Positions 9,322-20,500 of a stretch of 64,000 nt of DNA are shown here, in pieces. The DNA is from Dyadobacter sp. Leaf189 (lineage in GTDB: Bacteria > Bacteroidota > Bacteroidia > Cytophagales > Spirosomataceae). The notes under the pieces were generated by a model. The model worked only from the letters and a program-made list of their open reading frames with translations, was not told where the DNA came from and made no database searches. The DNA lies in assembly GCF_001424405.1 (NCBI RefSeq), contig NZ_LMPS01000009.1, positions 1 to 64,000 on the forward strand. The letters are read 5' to 3'. Numbering within the stretch: position 1 is the first letter of the stretch; each line of letters starts with the position of its first letter. The translations under genes were made by a program, and so were the position numbers.

Positions 9322-12228
9322 TTAGTCTTTCTTGGGAATTGAATCTGCTGGAACAGCAGGTTTCATGGGGATTGAATCCGTACGTACAGGTAGTGCTGTA
9401 CTGTCCGGCTTTATAGTCGAGTCAGCGGGAACAACTGGCTTTGCAGTTGAATCCGGTATGATTGCCGGTCTCATTGTTGAGTCAGGACGCGCGGTTGAGT
9501 CTCTTCTCATTGTTGAATCCGGCCTTGTACCTGGCTGCATCGGCATTCCCTGACGCATTGGTCTTGCAGTACTATCTGCGCCTGCAGGCCTTGCTCCTCC
9601 TTGCGGCCTGCCGCCAGCTCCGCCTCTTGCAGGAGAGATACCGGGAACAGAAACCGCTGGCGCAGCTTGTCCGCCTCCGCCTGCATCCATTCCGCCCCCT
9701 TCACTTTTCTGGTCGTCGTTGTTAACCGACTTTCTTCTGCGAGATTTTTGCTCAACAAAAGTCATTTTACCAAAGCGGTAATTGAAGTTCACGCGGAATC
9801 CTCTGTTGAAAAGGAAATTCGTATTCTCCTGCGTGAATGTGGCCGATTCAAGGCTTGTACGCATTTTCATTGAAGGTGCCAGGAAGTTTTCCATTCCGAA
9901 ACCAATGCCGCCGCGTTTGTTTTTGAAGTCTTTGCGGATACCCAGATCATACATACGGAAGCCAGCCTGTGTTCCCTGCAACTGAACGTCGCGTCCTCTT
10001 GCAAAACCGCCGAGCTGCAATCCCCAACCGTTTTTAATGGTCAAACTACTACGTAAACGTCCGCTAACCACAATCCCGCTGTTGCTAGACCGCAGTGAAG
10101 CGTCGCCGCTGTTATTCCTGAGATTGGAATAATAAGAATCAAAACCACCACCGATCTGCCATCTTTTGAACAATGTCAGGTTTCCGTAGACATTGACACC
10201 ATAGTTTTTCTTCTCACCAATATTTCCATAAGTTGTCGAAATCACCCCATTTGCGTCTGTTGTACGGATACTTTCAATGGAATTATTGGTAAACCGCGCG
10301 AATGTTGCCACATTGATATACAAGGAGTTCTTGAAAAAACTGGTACCCAATTCAATCTGGTCCGTCAGCTCGGGGCGGAGATTGGGGTTACCGAACGAAA
10401 TGTTGTTCGGGTTGGCAGAATTAATGTTAGGGTTTAGGAATTGAATGCCCGGACGTTGCAACCTGCGGTTATAACCCAATTTCACAGTCTGACCTTTGCC
10501 AAATGTCTGCGAAAGATTGAGGCTAGGTACCAGGTTGCTGTAAGCGGGCAGGTTTAATGCACCCTGCTCACCCTGCGTCGCGTCGATGCTGGTATATTCG
10601 TAGCGCGCGCCTGCTTTCACAGTGAAGCGGCTTTTGGTAGTAAAAGTATAGGAAGCATACCCTGCACCCACATTCTGGTCATAATCCAACGCGCTGTTCG
10701 GGCGGGCTGCTATCAGGCCTCCATACACAATGTTACTCACTACCTGACGGAAAATGCCTTTTCCACCAAATTCAAAAAGCTGATTGTCCTTGATCGGCGT
10801 TTGATAATCGATCTGAACTGTGCTTTCCTGGTTATGGCTATTGTTATCGTTCAATTCAGTGCCAAGCAATTCTCTTGTACTCACGCCACCCAGCAGGTTG
10901 TATACATCTGCGGTATAGTCGTTTGTACGGTTGTTGCGGCTGAATTGTGTCGAAATGCTTAATTCCTGTTGAGGTTTCGCGAGCGTTTTGATATAATCCA
11001 CATTCACGTCCCACGTTCCTGACAAATCTTTTGAATTTACATCGCGGAAGCTGTTTTTCTCCGTACCCGCAGCAGACCGGTTCAGCGTGGTCAGATCCTG
11101 CATATTACGCTGGTTCCGCATTCCGTAGCGCACACTTGCTGAAAGAGACGTTTTTGAATCTATCTCATAATCCCATCCCAGGTTATAAGACCCGAATGCC
11201 ATTTTGTTATCTGACTCACTGGTCTGACGTACCTGAAAGTTATCCACTTTTCCATTCTGGATATTCTCCGATTTACCAGGCATATTGTAGTTGAAACGGC
11301 CAAAACCGCCTAAACTGAAACCCATTTTACCAACCCGGTAGTTACCGCGAAGTCCGAGGTTAGAGCCACGGTTACCAATGCCCGTATCCAGGTTAAGCGT
11401 ACCGCCCTGGATCGTGCTCTTTTTGGTAACAATATTGATAATACCCGCAGAGCCTTCCGCATCGTAGCGCGCAGATGGAGAAGTAATAACCTCAACCGAC
11501 TTGATCATATCCGCCGGAATCTGGCGCAATGCATCGGCAACACTCGTCGCAATAATCGTGGAAGGTTTGTTATTGATCAAAACCCGAACATTGGAGCTAC
11601 CTCTGAGTGAAACGTTTCCATCCAGATCCACAGTCAGCATAGGGACTTTTTTCATTACGTCAGAAGCGTCGCCGCCTTTGCTGGTAATGTCCTTTTCTGC
11701 ATTGTAAACGAGCCTGTCAACCTTCTCTTCCACGAGCTGGGCCATTCCTACTACTTCTACTTCCTTCAACTGGACCACGTCCGGCGCCAATGTCACATTT
11801 CCGAGATCAATGTCCGATCGTCTGTCGATTTTGATATCGTTAATGGTTTTTGTTTTATACCCGATAAATGAAATGAGGATCTTGAAATTTCCGGATGCTA
11901 CTTTCGACATTGCAAACTGTCCTTTCTCGTCAGTTGTGGTACCGTCGATCGGATTGTTCGTTTTAATATCCACGAGCGATAATGCAGCAAATTCCACCGG
12001 ATTTTTGCTCACTGAGTCGATCAGGGTTCCACGTATTTTCCCGCTTCCGCTGCGGGTATCTTCGGCTGTCCCGGGAATAGCAGTCTGACGTTGTCTCTCG
12101 CCGCCGCCCCTGAAATCGCCGCCGCCGCCTGGCCTGCCTCCGCCACCTCCGCCGCCAAACTGTGCGTAGGCTCCAAATGTAATTCCCGAAAATAATGTCA
12201 GGAGTGTTAATCGTAAATTAAAGTTCAT
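9322..12228 (-). CDS. Outer-membrane beta-barrel protein (TonB-dependent receptor-like) with Ser/Thr/Pro-rich C-terminal tail
   Basis: A 968-residue outer-membrane protein. A signal peptide (MNFNLRLTLLTLFSGITFGAYA) precedes a glycine-rich linker, a carboxypeptidase-regulatory-like domain (IRGTLIDSVSKNPVEFAALS), a plug domain (VLINNKPSTIIATSVADALR, SARYDAEGSAGIINI) and a beta-barrel up to about residue 827 (FRVNFNYRFGKMTFVEQ). This arrangement matches the outer membrane beta-barrel 3 family. After the barrel come 141 residues of Gly/Ala/Pro/Ser/Thr low complexity with repeated PDST units, which is unusual because barrels normally end at the last strand. Ligand unknown. Transcribed alone, convergent with hemC. 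Confidence 0.88.
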   Translation of the reverse strand: MNFNLRLTLLTLFSGITFGAYAQFGGGGGGGRPGGGGDFRGGGERQRQTAIPGTAEDTRSGSGKIRGTLIDSVSKNPVEFAALSLVDIKTNNPIDGTTTDEKGQFAMSKVASGNFKILISFIGYKTKTINDIKIDRRSDIDLGNVTLAPDVVQLKEVEVVGMAQLVEEKVDRLVYNAEKDITSKGGDASDVMKKVPMLTVDLDGNVSLRGSSNVRVLINNKPSTIIATSVADALRQIPADMIKSVEVITSPSARYDAEGSAGIINIVTKKSTIQGGTLNLDTGIGNRGSNLGLRGNYRVGKMGFSLGGFGRFNYNMPGKSENIQNGKVDNFQVRQTSESDNKMAFGSYNLGWDYEIDSKTSLSASVRYGMRNQRNMQDLTTLNRSAAGTEKNSFRDVNSKDLSGTWDVNVDYIKTLAKPQQELSISTQFSRNNRTNDYTADVYNLLGGVSTRELLGTELNDNNSHNQESTVQIDYQTPIKDNQLFEFGGKGIFRQVVSNIVYGGLIAARPNSALDYDQNVGAGYASYTFTTKSRFTVKAGARYEYTSIDATQGEQGALNLPAYSNLVPSLNLSQTFGKGQTVKLGYNRRLQRPGIQFLNPNINSANPNNISFGNPNLRPELTDQIELGTSFFKNSLYINVATFARFTNNSIESIRTTDANGVISTTYGNIGEKKNYGVNVYGNLTLFKRWQIGGGFDSYYSNLRNNSGDASLRSSNSGIVVSGRLRSSLTIKNGWGLQLGGFARGRDVQLQGTQAGFRMYDLGIRKDFKNKRGGIGFGMENFLAPSMKMRTSLESATFTQENTNFLFNRGFRVNFNYRFGKMTFVEQKSRRRKSVNNDDQKSEGGGMDAGGGGQAAPAVSVPGISPARGGAGGRPQGGARPAGADSTARPMRQGMPMQPGTRPDSTMRRDSTARPDSTMRPAIIPDSTAKPVVPADSTIKPDSTALPVRTDSIPMKPAVPADSIPKKD

Positions 12229-12388
12229 GGTTGGGTTGTATATAATGATCCACTATCCGAGTTTCAAAATAAGTACCTAAAAACGGCGTAGAAAAAAGGA
12301 ATAGATAGAAACAGGTAATGTACCGATCAAAGTCGGGTTTCACACGACTAAGTAGCTTACGACTGTCGATGGATCTGCTTTACAAAAA

Positions 12389-12518
12389 CCCCTAATCCCC
12401 AACAAATCAGTGCAATCAGGCAATTCCCGCCCCACTGTTGCGCATTTCGGTTTAATAGACTCTGCACCTGATTCAGTCGGTATTCGTCCTGCTTTGATCG
12501 ATTGAAATAGGGGATTAG
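12389..12518. repeat. Inverted pair of GGGGATTAGGGG-type repeat fragments
   Basis: CTAATCCCC at 12392-12400 is the exact reverse complement of GGGGATTAG at 12510-12518. The longer form (12389-12403, reverse complement GTTGGGGATTAGGGG) resembles the sequence at the 3' end of the exonuclease gene (38628-38644, AACAGGGGATTTAGGGG), so these may be remnants of one dispersed repeat family. Confidence 0.4.
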
Positions 12519-12539
12519 AGAATTTCCCTGTAAGATTGC

Positions 12540-12570
12540 GTTTATATGTCGGGATCATTGACATATAAAC
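12540..12570. promoter_or_regulatory. Perfect 11-bp inverted repeat abutting the histidine kinase start
   Basis: GTTTATATGTC at 12540-12550 pairs perfectly with GACATATAAAC at 12560-12570, spacer 9 bp. The right arm ends 3 bp before the first ATG of the kinase gene. It could be an operator for autoregulation or a leader hairpin that hides the start codon. Confidence 0.5.
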
Positions 12571-12573
12571 CAA

Positions 12574-13653
12574 ATGATGAAAATGGATACGCGTGCCGCT
12601 AGAAAATACCCGCCATTGCTCCTGCACCTTTTAGGTTGGGGGTTCCTGGCCATGTTTCTGATGTGGCAGCCACTCAACTGGCAGATTCAGTTTCCGATTG
12701 CATTCTGGATCAAGCAGGCAGTTTTGTTTACACTGCTTGTGTCTATCTTTTATATTAACTACTACTTCTGGTTTCCTCACTTTCTTGCCAAAAACAAATA
12801 CGTCAAATTCATTCTCCTGAATGTGATCTCGGTTCTGATCATTGCCTTTACAATGGAGCAGGTGAAAAGCTATATAGGCTTTGGAACTCAGATGGAAAGT
12901 GCATTCAGGCTGGCAAGAGAAGCGAACGGAGAAAAGAAACGGGCTGAAAAGCTGGATAATTTCGCAATGATTACTGCATTAATGGTAATCGGGCTAAGTA
13001 CCGGCATCGCTGCTGTACGCACCGCGCAAATGGATAAGCAGTACCGTCAGAACCTCGAAAAGGAAAAGATCAATTCTGAGCTCTCGTTTCTGAAAGCGCA
13101 GATTAACCCCCACTTTTTCTTTAATACCCTGAATAACATTTACGCTTTGACGGTGATTGACGTAGAAGCAGCCCGCGAAGCTTTGCACAAGCTTTCGAGA
13201 ATGATGCGCTACGTGCTTTACGAAACCCAGCACGGTACCGTGTTGCTGAGCCAGGAAATTGCATTCGCCCAGGATTACATTCAGCTGATGCAACTCAGGC
13301 TGACTGATAAAGTAACAGTACACCTCGACCCGCCAAATCCGATGCACGATGTTTCCATTGCGCCGATGCTGTTTCTGCCTTTCATTGAGAATGCATTCAA
13401 ACATGGAGTAAGTGCCGTGCAGCCGAGCCGGATCGATATACGGATCAGCCAAAGCAGCAACAAGATTTTTGTAGAAGTGAAAAATACATTGTTTACGGAC
13501 AAAAGGGCTATCCTGGATGAAAGTAACGGGATTGGTTTGGCTAATACGCAGCGCCGCCTCGATTTGCTATATCCCGGAAAGTATCAGCTGGAAGTGAACG
13601 AGAATAAAGCTGAAAAAGAGTTTGAAGTACATCTGGAATTAGAAACGGCATGA
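12574..13653 (+). CDS. LytS/YehU-type sensor histidine kinase
   Basis: Membrane-bound sensor kinase of 359 residues. About four hydrophobic segments lie in residues 10-150 (LLLHLLGWGFLAMFLMW, AVLFTLLVSIFYINYYFWF, FILLNVISVLIIAF, FAMITALMVIGLSTGIAAV), followed by a coiled linker. The His_kinase domain contains the phospho-accepting motif INPHFFFNTLNNIYAL and an ATP-binding part (FLPFIENAFKHGV for the N box, NGIGLANTQRRLDLLYPG for the G box). The signal is unknown. Candidate starts are 12574, 12577 and 12583; I list the first. It is coupled (ATGA) to the regulator gene. Confidence 0.93.
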   Translation: MMKMDTRAARKYPPLLLHLLGWGFLAMFLMWQPLNWQIQFPIAFWIKQAVLFTLLVSIFYINYYFWFPHFLAKNKYVKFILLNVISVLIIAFTMEQVKSYIGFGTQMESAFRLAREANGEKKRAEKLDNFAMITALMVIGLSTGIAAVRTAQMDKQYRQNLEKEKINSELSFLKAQINPHFFFNTLNNIYALTVIDVEAAREALHKLSRMMRYVLYETQHGTVLLSQEIAFAQDYIQLMQLRLTDKVTVHLDPPNPMHDVSIAPMLFLPFIENAFKHGVSAVQPSRIDIRISQSSNKIFVEVKNTLFTDKRAILDESNGIGLANTQRRLDLLYPGKYQLEVNENKAEKEFEVHLELETA

Positions 13654-14384
13654 ATGTATTACAATGCATCGCCGTTGACGATGAGCCGCTGGCACTGGGA
13701 TTGGTTTGTGCCTTTATTGAAAAAACGCCTTTTCTGTCGCTTGCAGGCAGATATTCGAGTGCAGTAGAAGCATTGCAGGTAATCCACAATCAGCAAATAG
13801 ATCTTATTTTCCTGGACATCCAAATGCCGGACCTCACGGGTATTGAACTAGCCCGCGTGATCGAAAAAGCAGGAGGAAGAGCGCCCAGGATCATCTTTAC
13901 AACCGCATTCAACCAGTATGCCCTCGATGGCTTCCGGGTCGACGCACTTGACTATCTCCTAAAACCCTTTAATTATGAAGAGTTCCTCCGTGCTGCATCA
14001 AAAGCGCAGGCTTATGCCGACCTTTTGCAAAAGGCATCATCGGCTGGCTCCGTAGAAAACAAGGATGAATACCTGTTTTTGAAAGTTGAATACCAGCTTG
14101 TGCGGATTTCCTACGATGATATTATGTACACGGAGGGACTCAAAGATTACGTAAAAGTTCACCTGAAATCAGATCCCAAACCTGTTCTTTCGCTCACGAG
14201 CCTGAAAGCGCTGGAAGAAAAACTTCCCGCTTCCAAGTTCATGCGCGTACATCGTTCCTTTATTGTTAACCTCGACAAAATCAGTGCGGTAACAAAGAAT
14301 ACGATTCAAATCGGGTCGATCACCATTCCGGTAAGCGACCAGTACAAAGAGAACTTTAACCAGTTTTTGAGTAAATGGATGTAG
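13650..14384 (+). CDS. LytTR-family response regulator
   Basis: Cytosolic DNA-binding partner of the upstream kinase, 244 residues. The receiver domain spans about 1-120: acidic pocket VDDEP, phosphorylated Asp in IFLDIQMPDLTG, Thr in IFTTAFNQYALDGF and Lys in LLKPFNYEEF. The LytTR DNA-binding domain spans about 140-240 (DEYLFLKVEYQLVRI, EGLKDYVKVHL, FMRVHRSFIVNLDKI). Its start overlaps the kinase stop by 4 bp. Its own stop codon directly abuts the stop codon of uvrA on the other strand, leaving no room for a separate terminator. Confidence 0.95.
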   Translation: MNVLQCIAVDDEPLALGLVCAFIEKTPFLSLAGRYSSAVEALQVIHNQQIDLIFLDIQMPDLTGIELARVIEKAGGRAPRIIFTTAFNQYALDGFRVDALDYLLKPFNYEEFLRAASKAQAYADLLQKASSAGSVENKDEYLFLKVEYQLVRISYDDIMYTEGLKDYVKVHLKSDPKPVLSLTSLKALEEKLPASKFMRVHRSFIVNLDKISAVTKNTIQIGSITIPVSDQYKENFNQFLSKWM

Positions 14385-17297
14385 CTATTTCAGCTCTTCC
14401 TGCAGGAAGTAACCTGTAAAGCTCCCCTTTACTTTCGCGACTTTCTCGGGTGTACCTTCCGCAATAATGCGCCCGCCTTTGGCGCCGCCTTCCGGTCCCA
14501 CGTCGATAATGTGGTCGGCGACTTTGATCACGTCCAGGTTATGCTCGATGATCAATACTGTATTCCCCTTTTCCACAAGTTTGTTTAAAACATTCAACAA
14601 ATGGCGGATATCCTGAAAGTGGAGCCCGGTTGTTGGTTCGTCAAGGATATACAGGGTTTTTCCGGTATCCCTTTTTGACAGCTCTTCCGATAACTTCACA
14701 CGCTGTGCCTCACCGCCGGATAATGTGGTTGCATGTTGGCCTAGGGTGATATAACCCAAACCAACATCATTGAGCGTCTGCACTTTACGGAGTAATCTTG
14801 GCATATTTTCGAAAAACTCCAATGCAGTTTCCACGGTCATATCCAGTACATCGGCAATGGATTTACCTTTGAAACGCACTTCCAGTGTTTCCCGGTTAAA
14901 GCGTTTGCCTTTGCAGGTTTCGCAATTGATATGGACATCTGGAAGAAAATCCATTTCAATCTTTTTCATTCCCGCACCCTCACAATCTTCGCATCGACCG
15001 CCTTTTACATTGAATGAAAAACGTCCCGGCTTGTAACCACGGATCTTTGATTCTGGCAGTTCGGCGAAAAGTGTCCGGATATCTGTAAATAAATTCGTGT
15101 AGGTAGCCGGGTTCGACCGCGGGGTCCTCCCGATCGGCGACTGATCCACTTCTATTACCTTGTCAATATGCTCCAAACCCTCCACCGATTTATAAGGCAG
15201 CGGCTCTCTTCTTGATTTATAAAAATGGGCATTCAGCAATGGAAAGAGCGTTTCGTGGACCAGCGAAGACTTTCCACTCCCGCTTACTCCGGTAACACAA
15301 ATCATCGTTCCGAGCGGAAACGACATTGTGACATTTTTAAGGTTGTGACCGGTGCAGCCTTTCAGCGTAATGGAGTTACCTGATCCTTTTCTACGCTTTT
15401 TAGGTATTTCGATGGCTTCCCTGCCACTCAGGTATTCAGCGGTAAGAGACCCATTTTTCAGGAAAACCTCAGGCGAACCCGCTCCAACTACATTACCTCC
15501 ATGCCGCCCCGCACCCGGACCAATATCAAGGATATAGTCAGACGCGAGCATCATATCCTTGTCGTGCTCTACTACCAGTACCGTGTTTCCAAGATCACGC
15601 AGACTTTTCAGCGAATTGATCAACCTTACATTGTCGCGCTGGTGCAAGCCGATACTTGGTTCGTCCATAATGTAAAGAACACCGGTAAGCTGTGTACCAA
15701 TTTGGGTCGCAAGCCTGATCCGCTGTGCTTCCCCGCCTGATAATGTGCGCAATGCGCGGTTCAGGGTTAAATAATCCAATCCTACATCCAGCAGAAATCC
15801 GACACGTTTTCTGATCTCTTTCAAAACCTCGTGTCCGATTACCCGCTGCCGCTCTTCCAGCCTGTCTTCCAGATTCACCAGCCAATCAGCCAGCTCACGT
15901 ACATCCCTGTTTGAGAGTTCAGCAATATCCTTCCCGTCAATCCTGAAATGGAGCGATTCTTTTTTCAGCCGCTTTCCATTGCATTCCGGACAAGTTTGAA
16001 TGGACATAAAATCTTTCAGCCACTCCTGAATTTTATCATTACCACTCTCCTGCTGCCTTTTCAGGAAGTTAATGATACCGTCAAATTTCGTCTCCCATTC
16101 TGTGCCCGGGTACTTTTTAGAAGGTACAGGCACCGCGTCCTCACTTCCGTAAAGCACCAGCTTGATCGCCTCTTCTGGAAATTTTTCAAGTGGGGTCTGT
16201 AATGTGATCTTGTATTTTTTCAAAAGCACTTCGAGCTGCTTGAAGATCCAGGCCTCCCTGTATTCCCCCATTGGCGCAATACCGCCTTTACTAATGCTCA
16301 AAGACTTATCAGGAATGATAGACTCTTCGGTAATCTCCTCGATCATTCCTAAACCCTGGCAGGTGGGGCACCAGCCGTAAGGTGAATTGAATGAGAATGC
16401 ATTCGGTGCAGGATCATCATAGCTGATCCCCGACTCCGGATCCATCAGGTTTTGAGAGAAATAGTATGTTTCTCCTTTATCATCCAAAACCATCAATGCG
16501 CCTTTACCTTGCTTGATCGCCGTCGCTACCGACTGGCTGAGCCGGTACCTCGACTGGCTATCTTCCGATTCGCTCTTGGGAATGATGCGATCAATAACGA
16601 TTTCAATATCGTGGACCTTGTACCTGTCAAGCTGCATTTTCGGTGTAATATCGAGCACTTCGCCGTCTACCCGCACCTTCGTATAGCCTAGTCGGGTAAT
16701 TTGCACGAACAGTTCCCGGTAATGGCCCTTCCGGCCTTTTACAACCGGAGCAAGCAGGATGATCTTTTTACCTACAAACTGCGATAAAAGCTGGTTAACG
16801 ATCTGGTCTTGCGACTGCTTGATCATTCTCCTGCCGGTTACATATGAATAAGCCTCGCCTGCCCTTGCATACAGAAGTCGCAGAAAATCATAGATTTCCG
16901 TAACCGTACCCACCGTAGACCGCGGGTTGCGGGAGGTTGTTTTCTGTTCAATGCTGATGACGGGTGAAAGACCGCTGATCTTATCCACATCAGGCCGCTC
17001 CATTTCACCTATAAAACCGCGCGCATAAGATGAAAAACTCTCCATATAACGCCGCTGGCCTTCTGCATAAATGGTATCAAAAGCGAGCGAAGACTTGCCG
17101 CTGCCACTGATCCCCGTCACCACAACCAGCTTATTGCGGGGAATGTTAACGTCAATATTTTTAAGATTATGCTCGCGGGCGCCCTCTACTTCAATGAGAT
17201 CCTGACCAGCAAGTTCTGTTGCATTCAGATGTTCCAATACCTTAGATGATGGTGATGAATAATTTTTTTGTTGATGTAGCTTAACTGATTTAACCAC
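14385..17297 (-). CDS. uvrA: Excinuclease ABC subunit A
   Basis: DNA-damage recognition ATPase of nucleotide excision repair, 970 residues. Two ABC modules are present: Walker [10 protein letters not shown] near residue 62 and GVSGSGKSS in the second half; signatures [14 protein letters not shown] and [14 protein letters not shown]; and the zinc-finger cysteines CPTCQG/CPECNG and CEDCEG/CETCKG. The start is uncertain. The longest form begins with GTG at 17297; an in-frame stop lies just upstream, and there is no ATG before residue 100. A TAGTTTTG box at 17297-17304 (minus strand) overlaps that GTG, so translation may begin at a later TTG near residue 21. The gene ends against the LytTR gene. 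Confidence 0.96.
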   Translation of the reverse strand: MVKSVKLHQQKNYSSPSSKVLEHLNATELAGQDLIEVEGAREHNLKNIDVNIPRNKLVVVTGISGSGKSSLAFDTIYAEGQRRYMESFSSYARGFIGEMERPDVDKISGLSPVISIEQKTTSRNPRSTVGTVTEIYDFLRLLYARAGEAYSYVTGRRMIKQSQDQIVNQLLSQFVGKKIILLAPVVKGRKGHYRELFVQITRLGYTKVRVDGEVLDITPKMQLDRYKVHDIEIVIDRIIPKSESEDSQSRYRLSQSVATAIKQGKGALMVLDDKGETYYFSQNLMDPESGISYDDPAPNAFSFNSPYGWCPTCQGLGMIEEITEESIIPDKSLSISKGGIAPMGEYREAWIFKQLEVLLKKYKITLQTPLEKFPEEAIKLVLYGSEDAVPVPSKKYPGTEWETKFDGIINFLKRQQESGNDKIQEWLKDFMSIQTCPECNGKRLKKESLHFRIDGKDIAELSNRDVRELADWLVNLEDRLEERQRVIGHEVLKEIRKRVGFLLDVGLDYLTLNRALRTLSGGEAQRIRLATQIGTQLTGVLYIMDEPSIGLHQRDNVRLINSLKSLRDLGNTVLVVEHDKDMMLASDYILDIGPGAGRHGGNVVGAGSPEVFLKNGSLTAEYLSGREAIEIPKKRRKGSGNSITLKGCTGHNLKNVTMSFPLGTMICVTGVSGSGKSSLVHETLFPLLNAHFYKSRREPLPYKSVEGLEHIDKVIEVDQSPIGRTPRSNPATYTNLFTDIRTLFAELPESKIRGYKPGRFSFNVKGGRCEDCEGAGMKKIEMDFLPDVHINCETCKGKRFNRETLEVRFKGKSIADVLDMTVETALEFFENMPRLLRKVQTLNDVGLGYITLGQHATTLSGGEAQRVKLSEELSKRDTGKTLYILDEPTTGLHFQDIRHLLNVLNKLVEKGNTVLIIEHNLDVIKVADHIIDVGPEGGAKGGRIIAEGTPEKVAKVKGSFTGYFLQEELK

Positions 17298-17481
17298 AAA
17301 ACTACACCTTCAGTTGCATAATTATCATAAGATTCGGATGCAATCTCCGGCAATATCAAATTGAAGTTTTAAAGGATTTTCTGTTGCAATGCAAACGTTC
17401 CCAATTTGCACGAAACAATGATCCCTCTCAGTTGTCACCATTAGTATATTAACATTTTATCACCGTTTCATTCAAAAACAG

Positions 17482-17513
17482 TTGTAGAATTGCCAATTGA
17501 ATTTCTACTTTTG
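17482..17513 (+). promoter_or_regulatory. Promoter of the SusC/SusD operon
   Basis: TTG at 17482-17484 and TACTTTTG at 17506-17513, separated by 21 bp, match the Bacteroidota housekeeping promoter. The predicted start near 17519 leaves a leader of about 48 nt before the SusC ATG. Confidence 0.6.
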
Positions 17514-17566
17514 GTAGTATATTGATAATTAGTAATACATAATTAACATTTTAACATCCCTATTCT

Positions 17567-20500
17567 ATGAAACAAAATTTACGAGTCGCTCTGACTTCCG
17601 TAACGTTATTGCTATGGGCGCTGCTAAGCAGTGGTACGTCTTACGGGCAAGACAGACAAGTTACAGGGAAAGTCACCTCTACAGTTGACGGAGCCGGTAT
17701 CCCCGGCGTGAATGTTCAGTTACAGGGTACCAACACCGGTACTGTCACTGACGCAGACGGGCGGTTTGCTATCGACGCAAAATCAGCCAATTCAGTCCTT
17801 GTTTTTTCTTCAATCGGGTATATCAAACAAGAAATTACCGTAGGTTCAAAGACTGTTATTGACATAAAACTTTCCGATGACATTAAAAGTCTGACCGAGG
17901 TTGTTGTAACCGGTTACGCATCTCAGCGGAAGCAGGATATCACCGGCGCGGTTACCGTTATCAACCCCAAAGAACTAACCGCAGTGCCAAGTGCCAGCGT
18001 TACGCAAATGCTGCAGGGCCGCGCGGCCGGGGTTACAGTTGGTAATGATAACTCACCGGGCGGTGGAACAATGGTTCGTATCCGAGGTTTCGGTTCTATC
18101 AACAACAACAGTCCGCTGTATGTAATTGACGGAGTACCTACGCAGGGAACGCTTAATCAGATCAACCCGAACGATATTGAGTCCATGCAGGTGTTGAAAG
18201 ATGCTTCTGCTGCTTCTATTTATGGTGCACGTGCTGCGAACGGGGTTGTGATTATTACAACTAAAAAAGGCAAGCCAGGTGCACCGAACATTACATTTGA
18301 TTTTTACACAGGTACGCAGCGGCCAGGCAAAATGCTTGATCTGTTGAATACCAAAGAGTTGGGCGAGTATCTGTATCAGGCAGATCTTGGCGCAGGTAAA
18401 AACCCTTCTGCCACTTCTCCTTCTGTTCAGTATAAGTTTGACGAGAATGGAAACCAGACGATCGCCGATTACATTTACCCGAATGTTTACGGAGAACTGC
18501 CTTCCAACTATACCTATACCAATGATATTGCTGACCCGAACCTGGGTAAAACAGCATTTAACATTACCAAGGCAAACAAGGAAGGTACTGACTGGCAGGA
18601 TGTGATTTTTGACCCGGCGCCCATTTCTAATTACCAGATCGGTGCCTCAGGTGGTTCGCAAACAGCCAAGTATGCGATCTCGGCCAATTACTTCAAGCAG
18701 AATGGTATCCTGAGATATACCAACTACAAACGCTATTCAGTTCGTGCCAATACCGAGTTCACGAAAGGTAAAGTTACTGTGGGGGAGAACCTTACATTCT
18801 CTTATGATGAAAGACAGGGAATCACAAACAATGACGAAGGTAACCCGATCATGTTCGCGATCCGTGTACACCCGATCATTCCCGTGTTTGATATTACAGG
18901 CGGTCCTGCTGAACTGGGTGGTACAAATACCTCTGCTTACAATGGTTTCGCAGGAAGCCGCGGTAGTAACCTGGGTAATGCGCCAAACCCGCTCGCTCGT
19001 TTGTACCGGGAAAAAGATAACATTACAAGAGGTACCCACGTGTTTGGAAACATGTTTGCACAGGTGGACATCCTTCCGGGATTGGTAGCCCGCACGAGCT
19101 TTGGTCTGGAATACAACCAATCCAACCGTTCTGAGTATTTTCACCGTGACATTGAAGCAGCTGAGGCGAGAAATGCAAACAGCATGAATGTGATCAATAA
19201 CCTTGATCGCTCCATTACCTGGTTCAATACATTGAATTATGCTAAAATTATTGGCTCGCACAACCTGAACGTGCTGGTAGGGACAGAAGCTGTAAAAACA
19301 TACGCAGCGGGATTCCAGGCTAGCAGAAGCGGTTTTGCATTTGACGATCTTGACTACCGTTACCTGGATGCAGGTTCGGCTGCCGGTTTGGCCAATGCAG
19401 GCGCAGGCGCTACACGTACCGCCCTTTTCTCTCAGTTTGGCAAGATCAACTACGGTTTCAAAGATCTTTTCCTTGCTGATTTCACATTGCGTCGTGACGG
19501 TTCATCGCGCTTTTCGGAAGCAAATCGCTACGGTATCTTCCCTGCATTCTCGCTGGGTCTGCGTATGACGGAACTAGGTTTCATGAAGCCGACCAAGAAA
19601 GTTCTGGATGATTTGAAAGTTCGTTTTGGCTGGGGTAAAACAGGTAACCAGCTGATCCCGAACGTATCGAATGCATACACTTTGTACGCACCTGATCCTC
19701 AGAACAATGCTTACGATATCAATGGTACCGGAACTTCTATCGTAGGTGGTTTTGACCTGGTGCAGTTTGGTAACCAAAATGGTAAATGGGAAACCAATAC
19801 CTCTACCAACATTGGTCTTGATGCGGTATTGCTGAACAACAAGATGGAAGTAGTGCTTGACTTGTACAACCGCGTAACATCGGATATGCTTACCCAGATC
19901 GCCATTCCGAGAACAGCCGGAACAGGAACCATTCCTTATACCAACATTGGTGAGGTACGTAACAGAGGATTTGATATCGGGGTTAACTTCCGCGACCGCA
20001 AAGATGATTTCTACTACGCAGTAGGCGTAAACTTTGGTCACTATAAAAACGAAGTGATCAAATTGAATGACAACCCTAACTCTACCATTTTCGGTTTCAC
20101 AACGCGCCTTCCGGCAATGTCTGCAACGAAAGCGGGCTACCCTATCGCGAGTTACTATGGATACTTCGTGGATGGTGTGATCAAAGATCAGGCGGAAGCA
20201 GATGCAGCTCCAAAATTCGGTTCGTATACTCGTGAAGGTGTATTTAAATTCAGGGATGTAAATGGCGACGGTATCATTACTGCTGCTGACAGAACCATCA
20301 TCGGGAGCCCACACCCTGATTTCAACTACGGTGTTAACCTGAATGTAGGTTACAAAGCTTTTGACCTGACTGTATTTGGACAGGGTGTTTACGGCAACGA
20401 GATATTTAATTACGTGAGATACTGGACTGATTTCAATGTGTTCCAGGGTAACAGATCAAAGGATATGCTTTATAACTCGTGGAAAAAACCAGGTGACAAT

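Larger units (their letters stand above)
12229..12573. other. Divergent intergenic region, 345 bp, with dispersed-repeat fragments
   Basis: This lies between the outer-membrane protein gene (minus) and the histidine kinase gene (plus). I find no coding sequence. It contains CCCCTAATCCCC at 12389-12400 and GGGGATTAG at 12510-12518, inverted relative to each other, plus a perfect inverted repeat directly before the kinase start (listed separately). No consensus promoter was found on either strand. Confidence 0.5.

Noticed and set aside
9332-9553. Plus-strand frame with repeated ESAGTTG-like units
   Set aside because: It is the opposite-strand shadow of the PDST-repeat tail of the outer-membrane protein.
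12340-12627. Minus-strand frame of 95 codons before the histidine kinase gene
   Set aside because: It overlaps the kinase start and crosses the inverted repeats; the translation has no coherent pattern.
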